NCBI GenBank assembly: GCA_046328475.1
Contig: JAXLWN010000027.1
Coordinates: forward strand, 19,758 to 83,757
DNA length: 64,000 nucleotides
Direction of reading: 5' to 3'
Source of the DNA: CADCWN01 sp046328475
GTDB taxonomy: Bacteria > Chloroflexota > Chloroflexia > Thermomicrobiales > CADCWN01
The translations under genes and the position numbers were made by a program. Below are positions 1-9,603 of this stretch, piece by piece. Positions within the stretch are counted from its first letter, which is position 1, and every line of letters starts with the position of its first letter. The notes beneath the pieces were generated by a model. It ran no database searches. It worked only from the letters and a program-made list of their open reading frames with translations, and was not told the DNA's origin.

Positions 1-2
1 TC

Positions 3-1196
3 GCCTTCGTCTATCCCCAACTCAAGAAGCTGACCGGGGCGCAGCGGTTGATGCTGATGCTGGCGAAGTGGACGGCGCGTGCGGGGGTGCGCGTATCGCT
101 CATCACGCACCGGGTGGCGGGCGAGGTGCGCGCGGCGCTCGATCCGGCGGTGGAGCTGATCGAGACCGGGCGGCGCGTCGATCACTTCGGGCACCATTAT
201 CTCGACGCGGCGCTGGAGTATCTATCGGGACCGCTGCTGCTCCGCGCGATCCCCAATTCGACGGCGGGGGTGGTCTTCTTCGGGCCACCGAGCCTGCCCG
301 CGCTCCGGCTGGCGCGGCGGCGCTGGGGGCGGACGCGACCGCTGCTTTATTTCTGCTACGAGCCGCCGCGCGCGGCCTACAGCGACCGTGGGTTGATCGC
401 GGGACGATTCGGGACGCTCGCGCCGCTGGTGGGGGCGGGGGCGCTGCTCTACCGCCCGCTCGACCGCGCCTTCGCGCGCAGCGCCGACGCGATCATGGCG
501 AATGGGGAGTATGGCCGCGACCTGATCCGCGCGGCCTACGGCGTGGAGGCGACGATCCTGCCGCACGGCGTCGATCTGCCGGTGGCGTCACCCGAGCGCG
601 TGGCGGCGGTGCGGCGGCGCTGGGGGCTGGACGGCGCGGCGGCGGTCGCGATCACGGTGAATCAGCTCCACCCGAGGAAGCGGATCGACCTCTTCATCCG
701 GGCGATCGCCGAGGCGCGCGAGGCCGGGGCGGCGGTGCGCGGGCTGATCGTGGGGGCGGGCGTGGAGCGCGCGGCGCTGGAGGCCGAGCGCGACCGGCTG
801 GGGCTGGGGGAGGCGATCATCTTCTGCGGCTTCGTGGAGGACGACGATCTGCCCGCGCTCTACGCCGCGAGCGATCTGTATGTCCACACTGGGCTGGCGG
901 AGACGTTTGGCCTGTCGGTCCTCGAAGCGGCGGCGAGCGGGTTGCCGGTGGTGGCGGTCGCCGATGGCGGCCCGCGCGAGATTTTGCGCGATGGCGAGAC
1001 GGGGCTACTCGTGCCGCCAACTGCCGCGCAGATCGCGGAGGGGATGCTGACGCTGGTGCGCGACCCCGAGGCGGCGCGGGCGATGGGCGCGCGGGCGCGG
1101 GCGGATGTGCTGGCGCGCTACCGCTGGGAGGTCGGGGCGGCGCGGCTGATCGAGGTGTGGGGGCGGGTGGCGCGTCGCGAGCAGGCGGGCAGTTGA
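3..1196 (+). CDS. Glycosyltransferase family 4 (5'-truncated by window)
   Basis: GT-B-fold glycosyltransferase that moves a sugar from a nucleotide-sugar donor to an unknown acceptor, probably in envelope glycan synthesis. The frame is open from base 3 without a convincing start, so the N-terminus lies outside the window. The donor-binding half is clear: PHGVD linker, NQLHPRKR opening the second Rossmann domain, GAGVERAALEAE, then the retaining-enzyme E-x7-E motif (ETFGLSVLE) followed by SGLPVVAVADGGPREIL and a GETGLLVPP loop. The frame is intact, unlike the next two genes. The following peptidase gene starts 15 nt after the stop, so they are probably co-transcribed. Family call firm; substrate unknown. 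Confidence 0.9.
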   Translation, partial: AFVYPQLKKLTGAQRLMLMLAKWTARAGVRVSLITHRVAGEVRAALDPAVELIETGRRVDHFGHHYLDAALEYLSGPLLLRAIPNSTAGVVFFGPPSLPALRLARRRWGRTRPLLYFCYEPPRAAYSDRGLIAGRFGTLAPLVGAGALLYRPLDRAFARSADAIMANGEYGRDLIRAAYGVEATILPHGVDLPVASPERVAAVRRRWGLDGAAAVAITVNQLHPRKRIDLFIRAIAEAREAGAAVRGLIVGAGVERAALEAERDRLGLGEAIIFCGFVEDDDLPALYAASDLYVHTGLAETFGLSVLEAAASGLPVVAVADGGPREILRDGETGLLVPPTAAQIAEGMLTLVRDPEAARAMGARARADVLARYRWEVGAARLIEVWGRVARREQAGS

Positions 1197-1211
1197 GGCA
1201 AGGGTTGTGCG

Positions 1212-1964
1212 ATGCGCGTCTTCCTGATCGGTGGCGGATTGTCGCCGCGCGGCCTGCGCCAGACTCTCGGCCCCTTTGTCGGCGCGGCCCGGGTGGGTGG
1301 TGCGGCGCGGATCGCCTGCGTGCTGGCGCGCTCGTTGCCGCAGCGCGCCGCCTTCGGCTTCTACTACAGCGCCCTGACCACCCTCGGCGCGGCCAGGGTC
1401 GTGCCGGTCTACGTCTCGCGCGAACGGCCCCTGCGCGCGGCGGATCTGGCGGGGGCGACGCCGGGGCGTGCTGGTCGGCGGCGGGCTCACCCCGGCCTAC
1501 CACGCGGCGCTGGTGCCGACGGCGGGCGAGTGGCTGCCCTGGTTGCGCGAGCGAAATATCCCCTACGTTGGCTACTCGGCCGGGGCGATGATCGCCGCCG
1601 AGACGGCGATTGTGGGCGGCTGGAAGGTGCGGGCGGGCGGGCGAGATCTGTCGATCGGCACGCGCGCGGCCAGCGAGGGGCGTGCGTATCTCGACTGCCG
1701 ACCCGGCTGGGGCTGGTTCCTTTCCTGGTCGATGTCCACGCCGCCCAGTGGGGAACCCTGGGACGACTGCTGCACGCCGTTGGAGCGGGACACGGCGCGG
1801 AGGGCTGGGCAATCGACGAAGGGACGGTGGTGGAGGTGAGCGACGGCGTCGCCACCGTCCGGGGCTGCGCGGCCTATCGCGCGCGCCGGGGAGATGAGGG
1901 GCTGAACGTCGAACCGCTCACGGCGGGCGCGTCGCGCCGTTTCCAGCCGCCCGCGCACGCGTGA
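1212..1964 (+). CDS. Peptidase S51 (cyanophycinase/peptidase E-like), two frameshifts
   Basis: Serine peptidase-like protein of the S51 family, whose members hydrolyse cyanophycin or Asp-X dipeptides. The N-terminus MRVFLIGGG and the nucleophile elbow GYSAGA (second frame) are family hallmarks. The protein runs from 1212, shifts at about 1465 where one G too many in a GGGG run precedes VLVGGGLTPAYH, and returns to the first frame near 1712 where a G is missing before LVPFLVDVHAAQ. The two shifts compensate, so the real product is about 250 aa ending at 1964. Homopolymer position argues for consensus error rather than decay. It follows the glycosyltransferase by 15 nt. Substrate not inferable. 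Confidence 0.75.
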   Translation: MRVFLIGGGLSPRGLRQTLGPFVGAARVGGAARIACVLARSLPQRAAFGFYYSALTTLGAARVVPVYVSRERPLRAADLAGATPGRAGRRRAHPGLPRGAGADGGRVAALVARAKYPLRWLLGRGDDRRRDGDCGRLEGAGGRARSVDRHARGQRGACVSRLPTRLGLVPFLVDVHAAQWGTLGRLLHAVGAGHGAEGWAIDEGTVVEVSDGVATVRGCAAYRARRGDEGLNVEPLTAGASRRFQPPAHA

Positions 1965-2057
1965 GCACCGCCCGGCGCACGGCGCGCGGCGTGGCAGGAT
2001 GAAGGGGCGCAATCTACACTTTCTTGCACGGATAGACCGCAGCAGCATGGCAGCAAT

Positions 2058-4505
2058 ATGGATACCGAGACGGAGACCGCACAGGCAAATCAGACCGCAA
2101 ACACCGGGTGGCGGGCAGCGCGCGATCTCCTGCGGCGGGTGCCTTTCACCCTGACGCTGCTCGGCGTCATGCTGGCCTGTGCGGTGGGGAGCGGCTCCTG
2201 GCGGCACGCGCTGATCGGGTCGGGCCTGCTCCAGCACGTCGGCTATGGCCTGCCAGCGCTGCGCGCGTGGCGGCTCTGGACCTTCGTCGCGGGCATCCCC
2301 TTCTCGCTCTTCCCCTGGATGCTCATTACCATCGCCTTCATTGTGATCATCTTCGTCGGGCCATACGAGTACCTCGCGGGGACGGCGCGGGCGGTGATCG
2401 TCTTCCTCGCCACCCAGATCGGCGGCGCGCTGCTCACGGCCGTCGCGGTCGTCTGGCCGCTGGCGGCGCTCGGCTGGTCCTGGCCGCTGCGACTGTCGCG
2501 CCAGCTCGATGTCGGGGCCTCGGCCGGGGCGTATGGCTGCCTCGCCGCGCTCACCGCGCACCTGCCGCGTCGCTGGCAGAACTCGGCGCGGGTGGCGATC
2601 GTCGCCTTCCTGGTGGGCCAACTGCTGGTGACGCAGCGGATCTGGGACCCGGAGCATCTGATCGCCGCGCTGTTCGGGATCGGGCTGGGCGTCTGGCTGG
2701 TGCCCGACGAGACGCGCCAGGCGCTGGCGAACGACACCGCAGCGCCGTTACGCCCCAGCCTGCGGCGCGGGCAGGTGCGAATCATCCTCGCCGCGCTGGT
2801 CGGGCTGGCGGGGCTGGCGAACATCTTCTCGGCGCTCGTCGCGCGGCTGATGGTGCGGGCGGATGTCTGGACCAGGATCTTGCCGTTCGAGGTGCTGCAC
2901 GGCACGCGCACCTTCGTGCTCGTCGCCGGGTTCGGCCTGCTGCTGCTGGCGCGCGGCCTCTGGCACGGCCGTCGGGTCGCCTGGCTGACCGCGATCATCC
3001 TGCTCGCTTTCTCGGGGGTGTCGCACATCCTGAAGGGATTTCACGTCGCCGAGGCGGCGATGCAGTTCACCCTGGCCGGGACGCTGCTCTGGCGCGCGAA
3101 CGACTTCCGCGCCCGACCCGACAGCCCGACGCTGGCCGGGGTGGCGCGCACGATCGGGGCCGCGCTGCTCGGACTGCCGCTCTACGGACTGCTCGGCTTC
3201 CTCCTGTTGCGGGGCCGCTTCGATCCCGCCCCGACCGCCGGGCAGGCGGCGCGAGAGTTCCTGGCGCGGCTGCTGATCAATTCGACCGACGCGTTCCAGG
3301 GGACCACCTTCCGCGCCCGCTGGTTCCTCGATTCGATCTCCTTCTTCTGGGTCGCCGTGCTGCTCTTCTCGGCCGGGGCCTTGCTGCGCGTGATCCGCCA
3401 CCCCTCGCCGGAGGGGCCGGGCGACCGCGTGCGCGCCCTGGCGCTGCTGCATCGCTATGGTCAGCAGAGCATCGCCCACATGACCACCTGGCCGGGCAAC
3501 ACGCTGATGCTCAACGGCGCGGCGGATGCCTACATCGCCTATCGTGTGATCGGCGGGGTGGCGCTGGCGCTGGGCGACCCGGTCGGGGACGAGGATGGCG
3601 GCACGCGAGCGATCGAGGAGTTCCTCGACCTCTGCGCCTCGCGCGGCTGGACGCCCTGCTTCTACGCCACGACCGACCGCTTCCTGCCCGCCTTCCGCGA
3701 GCGCCACCTCGACAGCCTGCAGGTTGCCGAGGACACGGTGATCGACCTGCCGGGCCTGGAGTTCAAGGGCAAAGCCTGGCAGGATGTGCGCACCGCGCTC
3801 AACAAGGCCGAGCGCGAGGGGATCAGCTGCGAGTGGGTCAAACTGGCCACCGCCTCGCCCGCGATCGCCGACCAGATCGCCGCGATCTCGGCGCGCGGGC
3901 CGAAGGAGAAGAGTTGCCGGAGATGGGCTTCACGCTCGGCACGCTGGCGGAGGCGCGCGATCCCGAGACGCGCACCGCCATCGCGGTCGATGCCGAGCGG
4001 ACGATCCACGGCTTCACCACCTGGCTGCCGGTCTACGCCGATGGGGAGATCGGCGGCTGGACGATCGACCCAATGCGCCGCCGCGAGGGAGAAGCGATTT
4101 TCCGCAACGTGATGGAGTTCCTGGATCGCCTGCGCCGCGCTCACCTTCCGCGAGGAGGGTGCGGCAACGCTCAGCCTCTCGTCGGCCTCGCTGGTGCGCG
4201 TGGAGCGCGAGGGTGAGGCGCGGTTCCGCAACGGGCGCTTCGACCTGCTGGCCAGATCGGCTGGAGCCGTTCTACAGCTTCCGCTCGCTGCTCGCCTTCA
4301 AGCAGAAGTTCCGGCCGCGCTGGGAGCCGGTCTACCTCGTCTTCCCGGCGTCGCCAGTCTGCCGCGCATCAGCCTCGCGATCGTGCGCGCCCACCTGCCC
4401 GGCCTCGGCCTGCGCGAGGTGCGCGACCTCCTCGCGGAAGCGGCGCGATCCGGGGTGCGACGCGGCCAGGGGCGGCCTGGCGCCGATGCGGCGAGCGGGG
4501 ATTAG
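2058..4505 (+). CDS. Rhomboid-like membrane domain fused to DUF2156 aminoacyl-lipid synthase (MprF-like), frameshifted
   Basis: Predicted membrane enzyme related to phosphatidylglycerol lysyltransferases, which put amino acids on membrane lipids using aminoacyl-tRNA. Residues 1-215 form a rhomboid-like bundle with GASAGAYG (Ser155) and DPEH (His200), matching the Ser/His dyad spacing of rhomboid proteases. More membrane segments follow to about residue 460, then the DUF2156 GNAT-like domain (HMTTWPGN, IAYRVIGGVALALGDPVG, end motif PFYSFRSLLAFKQKFRPRWE). The frame breaks near 3905, 4115, 4245 and 4350, all in the catalytic C-terminal third; family motifs alternate between frames up to the stop at 4503-4505. 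The standard product would be about 815 aa. Either consensus errors or a decaying gene. Confidence 0.75.
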
Positions 4506-4594
4506 TAACGAGTAACGAGTAACGAGTAACGAGTACAGGCGATGAGTATTTGAGGAGGGGCGATCCCACCATCACTCATCACCATCACCATCAC
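4505..4594. repeat. Short word arrays after the MprF-like gene
   Basis: A 7-nt word (GTAACGA) is repeated four and a half times at 4505-4536, directly after the stop codon. A second array of 6-nt words (CATCAC and variants) lies at 4570-4594. They separate two converging genes. See the findings for the window-wide pattern. Confidence 0.85.
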
Positions 4595-4627
4595 TACTAT
4601 CCGACCGCCTGACTGCCCGACTCGGCG

Positions 4628-5928
4628 CTACGGTGCCAGCCGGTTCAGGTCGCGCGGGAAGATTGGTGGCGAGGCGGACGTTGGGCAGGCTGATCAGTTG
4701 CATCAGGAAGCGCTCGGTGCCGATGGCGAAGCTGCCGTGTTTGGGCATGCTGTAGCGGAAGTGTTTTCAGGTATTCCGCGAACGGCTCGGGCGACATGCC
4801 GCGCCCTGCCAGCGCCGCCAGGCAGTCGGCGCGGCGGTGGAGGCGCTGACCGCCGGTGACCAGTTCCAGGCCACGGAAGAGGAGGTCGAAGCCGTTGGCG
4901 TAGCGCGGGTCGGCCGGGTTCGGGTGGGTGTAGAAGGGGCGTTTCGCCATCGGGTAGCCGGTGACGAAGAGGAAGTCCGACCCGTACTCCTCCTTCGCCC
5001 ACGCGCCGAGCATGCGCTCGTGCTCGGGGGCGAGGTCGGGCTCACCGCGACAGTCGAGGCCGTGCTTGCGGTAGATCAACTCCTGCGCCTCGGGGAAGTA
5101 GATCGCCGGGATCGTCGCGGGCACCTCGGGCACGTCGGCCTCGGCGATGGCGAGGTCGGTGGGGCGGCTGCGCGCGGCCTCCACCATCGCGCGGATCGTC
5201 TCGGTGAGCACCGCCATCACGGTGGTGTGGTCCTCGATGAAGCCCATCTCGGCATCGAGGCTGACGTAGGACGCGAGGTGGCGCGTGGTGGCGTGCGGTT
5301 CGGCGCGGAAGACCGGCCCGACCTCGAAGACGCGGTCGAAAAAGCCGACCGCCATCTGCTTGTAGAACTGCGGCGACTGCGAGAGGTAGGCCTGCTGGCC
5401 GAAGTAGTCCACGCTGAAGACGTTCGCGCCACCCTCGGTCGCGGTGCCCAGAATCTTCGGGGTGTTGATCTCGGTGAAGTCCTGACCGCCGAGATAGGCG
5501 CGGAACCCGGCGATCATCGCCGCCTCGATCCGCAGGACCGCACGGCGCTTGGGGTGGCGCAGGCCGATGGTGGCGTGTTCGAGGTAGGTGTCGAGCGCGG
5601 CGCGCATCTCGCGCTTGTTGACCTCGATCGGCGGCGGCTCGGTGATCCGCTCCAGCACGGTCACGCGCGTCTCGTGCAATTCGACGCCGCCCGGTGCCTG
5701 GGGTTCGGCCGTGACGACGCCCTCGACCTGGATGATCGATTCGACGCCGGTGCCGTGCAGTTCGGCCAGGGTTGCGGGGTCGTCTACCAGGGCCTGGAAG
5801 GTGCCCCACCCGTCGCGGACGATCAGGAAGTTGACTTTGCCGAGGGCGCGGAATTGATGCAGCCAGCCTTGCAGCCGCACCCGCTCGCCGACGAGTGCGC
5901 CGGCTTCGGTCGTCTTAACTCGCTCCAC
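4628..5928 (-). CDS. aspS: Aspartyl-tRNA synthetase, archaeal/non-discriminating type
   Basis: Class II synthetase that charges tRNA with aspartate; this short archaeal/eukaryal-type subgroup often also mischarges tRNA-Asn. An N-terminal OB-fold anticodon domain (VGERVRLQGWLHQF) is followed by the catalytic core: AYLSQSPQFYKQM, FEVGPVFRAEPHATTRHL (motif 2) and, after a shift, IGTERFLM (motif 3). No bacterial GAD insertion is visible. The start is a GTG at 5928 with AGGAGG seven bases before it. Two C-terminal shifts are needed: one extra A in an AAAA run near 4763, one extra base near 4660, after which LFPRDLNRLAP-like coding ends at 4628. A T-box leader precedes it. Confidence 0.88.
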
Positions 5929-5989
5929 GATAACCTCCTGTGACAATCCCTCCTTGCGATCGATCGTCTGGGTCGCCGGAACGGGGCCG

Positions 5990-6341
5990 ACGACCGATCG
6001 ACGGCAACAAGAAACCCCGTCCCGGGAAGGACGAGGCCGGAGGGCCGCACAGGGCCTGGGCTTCGTGGTGCCACCTTCTTTTGCCGCCACCTCGCGGTTG
6101 CGGCCTTACGGGGTGCTGCCACACCCCACGCGCGCTAACGGGCGCACCCGGTTGGGCCTACTGGGCGAGTCGTGAGTCGTGAGTCGTGAGTCGTGAGACA
6201 GCACGACCGCGCCTACGCCTGCGCCGGTTCGGGCAACAGCTCGGGGGGGTCTTCGGTCGGGGGCCACGCGACTGCCTCGCACCGCTCGCAGCTCGCTGAC
6301 GTGTGGATGACCCCGGCGTACTTCTCCCCGTCAACGCCGTT
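5990..6341 (-). promoter_or_regulatory. T-box leader RNA of aspS
   Basis: tRNA-sensing leader that controls aspS by antitermination. On the minus strand, in order: Stem I start with an AGTA motif (6319-6322); AGCGAGCTGCGAGC (about 6285-6298), matching the conserved Stem I AGAGAGC-type segment; a likely specifier GAC (6256-6258) followed by CGAA, which would pair with tRNA-Asp; the T-box consensus AAGGTGGCACCACG (6063-6076), whose NCCA-pairing TGGCA is intact; then a terminator hairpin CCTCGTCC...GGACGGGG with TTTCTT (about 6008-6038). The aspS start lies about 80 nt beyond. A 32-nt word array sits in the linker between Stem I and the antiterminator. Confidence 0.85.
6167..6198. repeat. 7-nt word array inside the T-box leader
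   Basis: Word GTCGTGA, four copies, in the linker between Stem I and the antiterminator of the aspS leader. In leader RNA it reads as repeated CTCACGA units. Confidence 0.9.
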
Positions 6342-6347
6342 AAGGGG

Positions 6348-6377
6348 AGGATAGCGGGTGGGGTGGGGTTGCGTCAA
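6348..6377 (-). promoter_or_regulatory. Sigma70-type promoter of the T-box/aspS transcript
   Basis: TTGACG (6372-6377) and TATCCT (6348-6353) are separated by exactly 18 nt on the minus strand. Transcription would start near 6341, just before Stem I. Confidence 0.7.
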
Positions 6378-6409
6378 TCGGTCGGATGGACGAGGTGGGA
6401 TGATCGTTT

Positions 6410-6618
6410 GGGCGTGAGGGCGTGAGGGCGTGAGGGCGTGACCTCACCCTCCCCCATCCTCCCTCTCCCGCGAGGAGAGGGGGAGGGAGATTCATGCAGA
6501 CTACTGCCGCCGCGCGAGTCACCCCTCTCCTCGCGGGAGAGGGGCCGGGGGGTGAGGTCTCCCCTCTGACACACCAACGCACTGACGCACGCCCTCACGC
6601 CCTCACGCCCTCACGCCC
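6410..6618. repeat. Nested palindromic repeat block
   Basis: An 8-nt word array (GGGCGTGA, four copies, 6410-6441) is matched by its complement (CCCTCACG units, 6590-6618). Nested inside are the inverted copies CCTCTCCCGCGAGGAGAGG (6462-6480) and CCTCTCCTCGCGGGAGAGG (about 6533-6551). The segment 6516-6559 recurs with minor changes at 34247-34290. The block lies between the divergent aspS promoter and the enolase-superfamily gene. Confidence 0.85.
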
Positions 6619-6708
6619 CCACATTTCCCCCTTCCCCCGCATATGGTTTTACCCTACAGGCCATGAAAACCACGGCACTGTTGCCGAGGAGGAGTACGGA
6701 GGGCGAGC

Positions 6709-7845
6709 GTGAAGATTGCCGATGTGCGGCCGGTGGGCTTCTGGGATGGGCGGCGGAACTGGCTGGTGATTGTGGTCGAGACGGATGATGGGTTGATCGG
6801 GTTGGGGGAGGCGGGGATCGGGGCACACCAGGCGGCGATCACGAAATCGAGACCTTCAAGCGTGGCTGGTGGGGCAGGATGCGACGCGGATTGAGTATAT
6901 CTGGCAATACCTCTTCCGGGGGGCGTTCTTCCCGGAGTGGCAATATTCTGAGTTCAGCCGTGTCGGCGATCGATATCGCGCTCTGGGACATCAATGCGCA
7001 AGCGCTGGGGGTGCCGCTCTACCGGCTGCTCGGCGGGCGCTATCGCGACCGGGTGCCGACCTACTGCCACATCGGCGGGCACGCGCTGGAGGGGGTGGTG
7101 GAGTCGGCGCAGGCGGCGGTGGCCGACGGCTGGCGCTTCGTGCGCTGGGGTATCCCCGAGCAGGGGAGCGGCTGAGCCGACCGTGGTAATCCGCGAGAGC
7201 ATCGCGGGCATGGAGGCGCTGCGCGACACGCTCGGCGAGGACGTGGAAGATCTGCTTCGACATCCACGCGCGGCTCTGATCCGTCGGATGCGATCGCGCT
7301 CAGCCGGGGGATCGAGGGGACGCGCCCTTCTTTCATCGAGCCCGGTGCGCTCGGAGAATGTGCAACTCTTCCGCCACCTGCGGAACCACATCCACAGCCC
7401 ACTTGCGGCCGGGGAGCATTATGCGTCGAAGTGGGACGTGCGGCAGTTGATCGAGGAGGACCTGGTCGATTTCATGCGCGCCGACCTCTGCATCATCGGC
7501 GGCATCACCGAGGCGAAGAAGGTGGCCGGGTGGTGCGAGACGCACCAGATCCGCATGGTGACGCACAACCCGCTCGGGCCGATCTCGTCGGCGGCGTGCC
7601 TGCACCTGAATCTGGCCGTGCCGAACGTGGGTGTGGCGGAGCAGATCCGGAAGCCGGGGACCACGATGACCGAGTTCTTCCCGGTGCAGATCGGCTGGGA
7701 AGATGGCTATCTGCTGCCGAACGACGACCGCCCGGGGCTGGGCATCGCGTTCGACGAGCAAGCCGCACTCGCCTCGCCGCCGCGCCCGGCGGAGAGTTTC
7801 GGTCGGTTGCTGAAGCGGGATGATGGGTCGGTCACGAACTGGTAG
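6709..7845 (+). CDS. Enolase-superfamily (mandelate racemase/muconate lactonizing) protein, heavily frameshifted
   Basis: Member of the enolase superfamily, typically a sugar-acid dehydratase or racemase using Mg2+. The GTG at 6709 opens MKIADVRPVGFWDG and the capping domain (VETDDGLIGLGEAG). The barrel continues as SAIDIALWDINAQALGVPLYRLLGG, then ADLCIIGGITEAKKVAGWC and a TDXN-like end with HNPLGPIS. At least five shifts (about 6855, 6945, 7172, 7255, 7345) break the frame. Where most members have a K-x-K proton-relay motif, this protein reads RFVRW, so activity may differ even if the shifts are artefacts. The 3' end is stable from 7345 to the stop at 7843-7845. Substrate unknown. Confidence 0.72.
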
Positions 7846-7892
7846 CGGGGGATGCGCCCGAGTGGAGGGCGTGTTCGCGGCCAGTTGGGGCG

Positions 7893-7943
7893 AAAATGGA
7901 TACTCGTCCGCCCGTGCCACGTTGCGCGAGCGGACGAGTCCAC
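7893..7943 (-). terminator. Intrinsic terminator of riboswitch transcript 1
   Basis: On the minus strand a perfect 10-bp stem ACTCGTCCGC / GCGGACGAGT (7930-7939 with 7902-7911) is followed by ATCCATTTT. It lies 78 nt beyond the c-di-AMP aptamer and converges on the enolase-superfamily gene. Confidence 0.7.
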
Positions 7944-8020
7944 CTCCAGTTGACACCCAGCAAAAAATACGACGTTGTGTTGAGGGCACAGCGACGCAGG
8001 CTTGCTGAATGCACCGGAAT

Positions 8021-8190
8021 TGCGCTTCGTGTACGCCTATGAGGTGAGCTGACGGGTTCGGGCGAGAAGCTTCAAGCGCCCTACGCGCACGAGGCAGACC
8101 TTACATCGGCCGCTCGCTTACCGCGATTCACCCCAATTAATGGTTCCCCCACCCGGCCTTGCGGCCAGCTCGGCGTTCTAGCTGTCCCGG
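8021..8190 (-). promoter_or_regulatory. c-di-AMP riboswitch (ydaO/yuaA class), copy 1, no gene downstream
   Basis: The minus strand carries the conserved blocks of the ydaO/yuaA aptamer in order: GCCGAGCTGGCCGC...GGGTGGGGGAACC, TGGGGTGAATC, TAGGGCGC, CCCGAACCCGTCAGCTCACC and AGGCGT. This RNA class binds cyclic di-AMP and usually controls wall hydrolase, potassium or osmolyte genes. Here the transcript has its own promoter (8212-8240) and terminator (7893-7943), with only 78 nt between aptamer and terminator, no reading frame between them, and an oppositely oriented gene beyond. A second copy lies at 26041-26215. Confidence 0.88.
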
Positions 8191-8211
8191 GCGTCATTGA
8201 CCGGTGTGGTC

Positions 8212-8240
8212 ACTCTACTGTGAACCGGGGCAGATGTCAA
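8212..8240 (-). promoter_or_regulatory. Promoter of riboswitch copy 1
   Basis: TTGACA (8235-8240), 17-nt spacer, TAGAGT (8212-8217) on the minus strand. Both hexamers and the spacer length are identical to those of riboswitch copy 2. Confidence 0.8.
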
Positions 8241-8360
8241 CTGCGAGAGTGTGTCCAAGTGGACCTGTACGAACGTACCGTGCCGCGCCACGCGGGCCGA
8301 GGGGGCAATCGTGCTATGCTGCGCGGGCAGATTTGCCTCCACCGGAAGGGATGAATACCG

Positions 8361-9573
8361 ATGGCCCACGAAGCAGCCCATAATCCCGGCGAGCCGCAGT
8401 TGGACCGCGAGTATCTGGCCGAGGCGCTGCGCCGACTCGCGCGGGTGCCGACCGACGTGCCGCTCAGCTACGACACGCTGATGGAGCCGGACGACCCGAA
8501 GCTGGTTCACTATGTGCAGGGGGTTGTGCGCCCCGAGCTGGTACACCTCGGCGTCACCGACCTGATCGATGCGCCGCGCAACAATCTCGTCGCCCAACTC
8601 GGCAGCGGGGAGTCGGGGCGGTCGCTGCTGATCCAGAACTACACGCCCGCGCAGCACCACAACCTGCACTACGAGGTGGAAGACGCTTTCTCCGGCCGGA
8701 TCGCCAGCGCCGCCGAGTATGGCCGCGACGAGCCCGCGATCTTCGGGCAGGGGGTCAGCCAGTGCAAGGCGCACCAGGCGGTGATGCTCACTGTGCTCAA
8801 ATTGCTGCGCGAGCGTGACACGCCGCTGCGGGGCCGCCTCTACTGGGCGGTGAATAACGAGGGGCGCAGCAGCCACGCCTGCTCCGAGGCGATCCTCGAC
8901 GCGCTGCCCACCAAGCCGGAGTTCGGCATCATCCAGATCGGCACCGGGCTCGCGCTGTCGCTCGGCAACCGGGGGCGGGTCGATGTGCGGGTCCACGTCG
9001 AGGGCCGGGCGACGCATTCCAGCGCGCCGCAGGAGGGGCTGAGCGCGATCGACGGCGCGCACGAGGTGATGAGCAGGCTGAAGACGCTCGCCTGGGTGGA
9101 TCGCCACCCGATCCTCGGCGGGCGGCACGCGATCGTCTACAAGATGCGCCAGTGGCCGCTCGCGCCGCACACGCTGCCGTCCGATGCCGAACTGGTGGTG
9201 GACCGCCGCCTGATCCCCGGCGACGACCCCGACGACGCCGCCGAGGAGATTCGCGCCTGCATCGGCGATCTCTCGCCCTACCGGGTCACCGTGGAGCGGG
9301 ATGTCTTCATGCTCCCCGCGCTGGTCGATCCCGGAGCATCGGCGTGGTCGCGCTCCAGGCCGCGAACCGCGCCGTCCCGCGGGCAGGAAGGCGCGCATGA
9401 TCTACGGCCAGGGGACGTTCGACGCGGGTGGCCCCTGCGCACGGGGCGTGCCGACCGTGATGTACGGCGCGAGCGGCAGTGTCGGGCTGCTGGGGCCGGA
9501 TTTCGTGATGATCGCCGACGTGGAGACCGAGGCGCGGGTGCTGTTGCATTTGATTCTGGATCAACTCGCCTGA
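8361..9573 (+). CDS. M20-family peptidase-like protein lacking the family metal ligands, frameshifted
   Basis: Homologue of the M20 zinc aminoacylase/dipeptidase family: catalytic-domain start (RNNLVAQLG, SLLIQNYTP), dimerisation-domain lid (VRVHVEGRATHSSAPQEGLSAIDGAHEV) and C-terminal GQGTFDAGGP-GVPTVMYG. Every family metal position looks changed: HxD reads YTP, the bridging Asp of GRGxxDxKG reads GVSQCK, the EE pair reads NNE, and the C-terminal His region reads VGLLGPDFV. It may be a non-catalytic binder. ATG at 8361 follows GGAAGGG. Two shifts lie near 9335 and 9385; the C-terminus ends at 9573. The LLM gene follows after 30 nt. Confidence 0.78.
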
Positions 9574-9603
9574 GGCGCATAGAGAACGATAAGGAGAAGG
9601 TCG

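Noticed and set aside
1212..4505. Programmed ribosomal frameshifting
   Set aside because: No slippery heptamer with downstream structure; shifts of both signs sit in plain homopolymers and occur repeatedly per gene.
8021..8190. Riboswitch copy 1 read on the plus strand as leader of the M20-like gene
   Set aside because: All conserved aptamer blocks and the promoter read on the minus strand.
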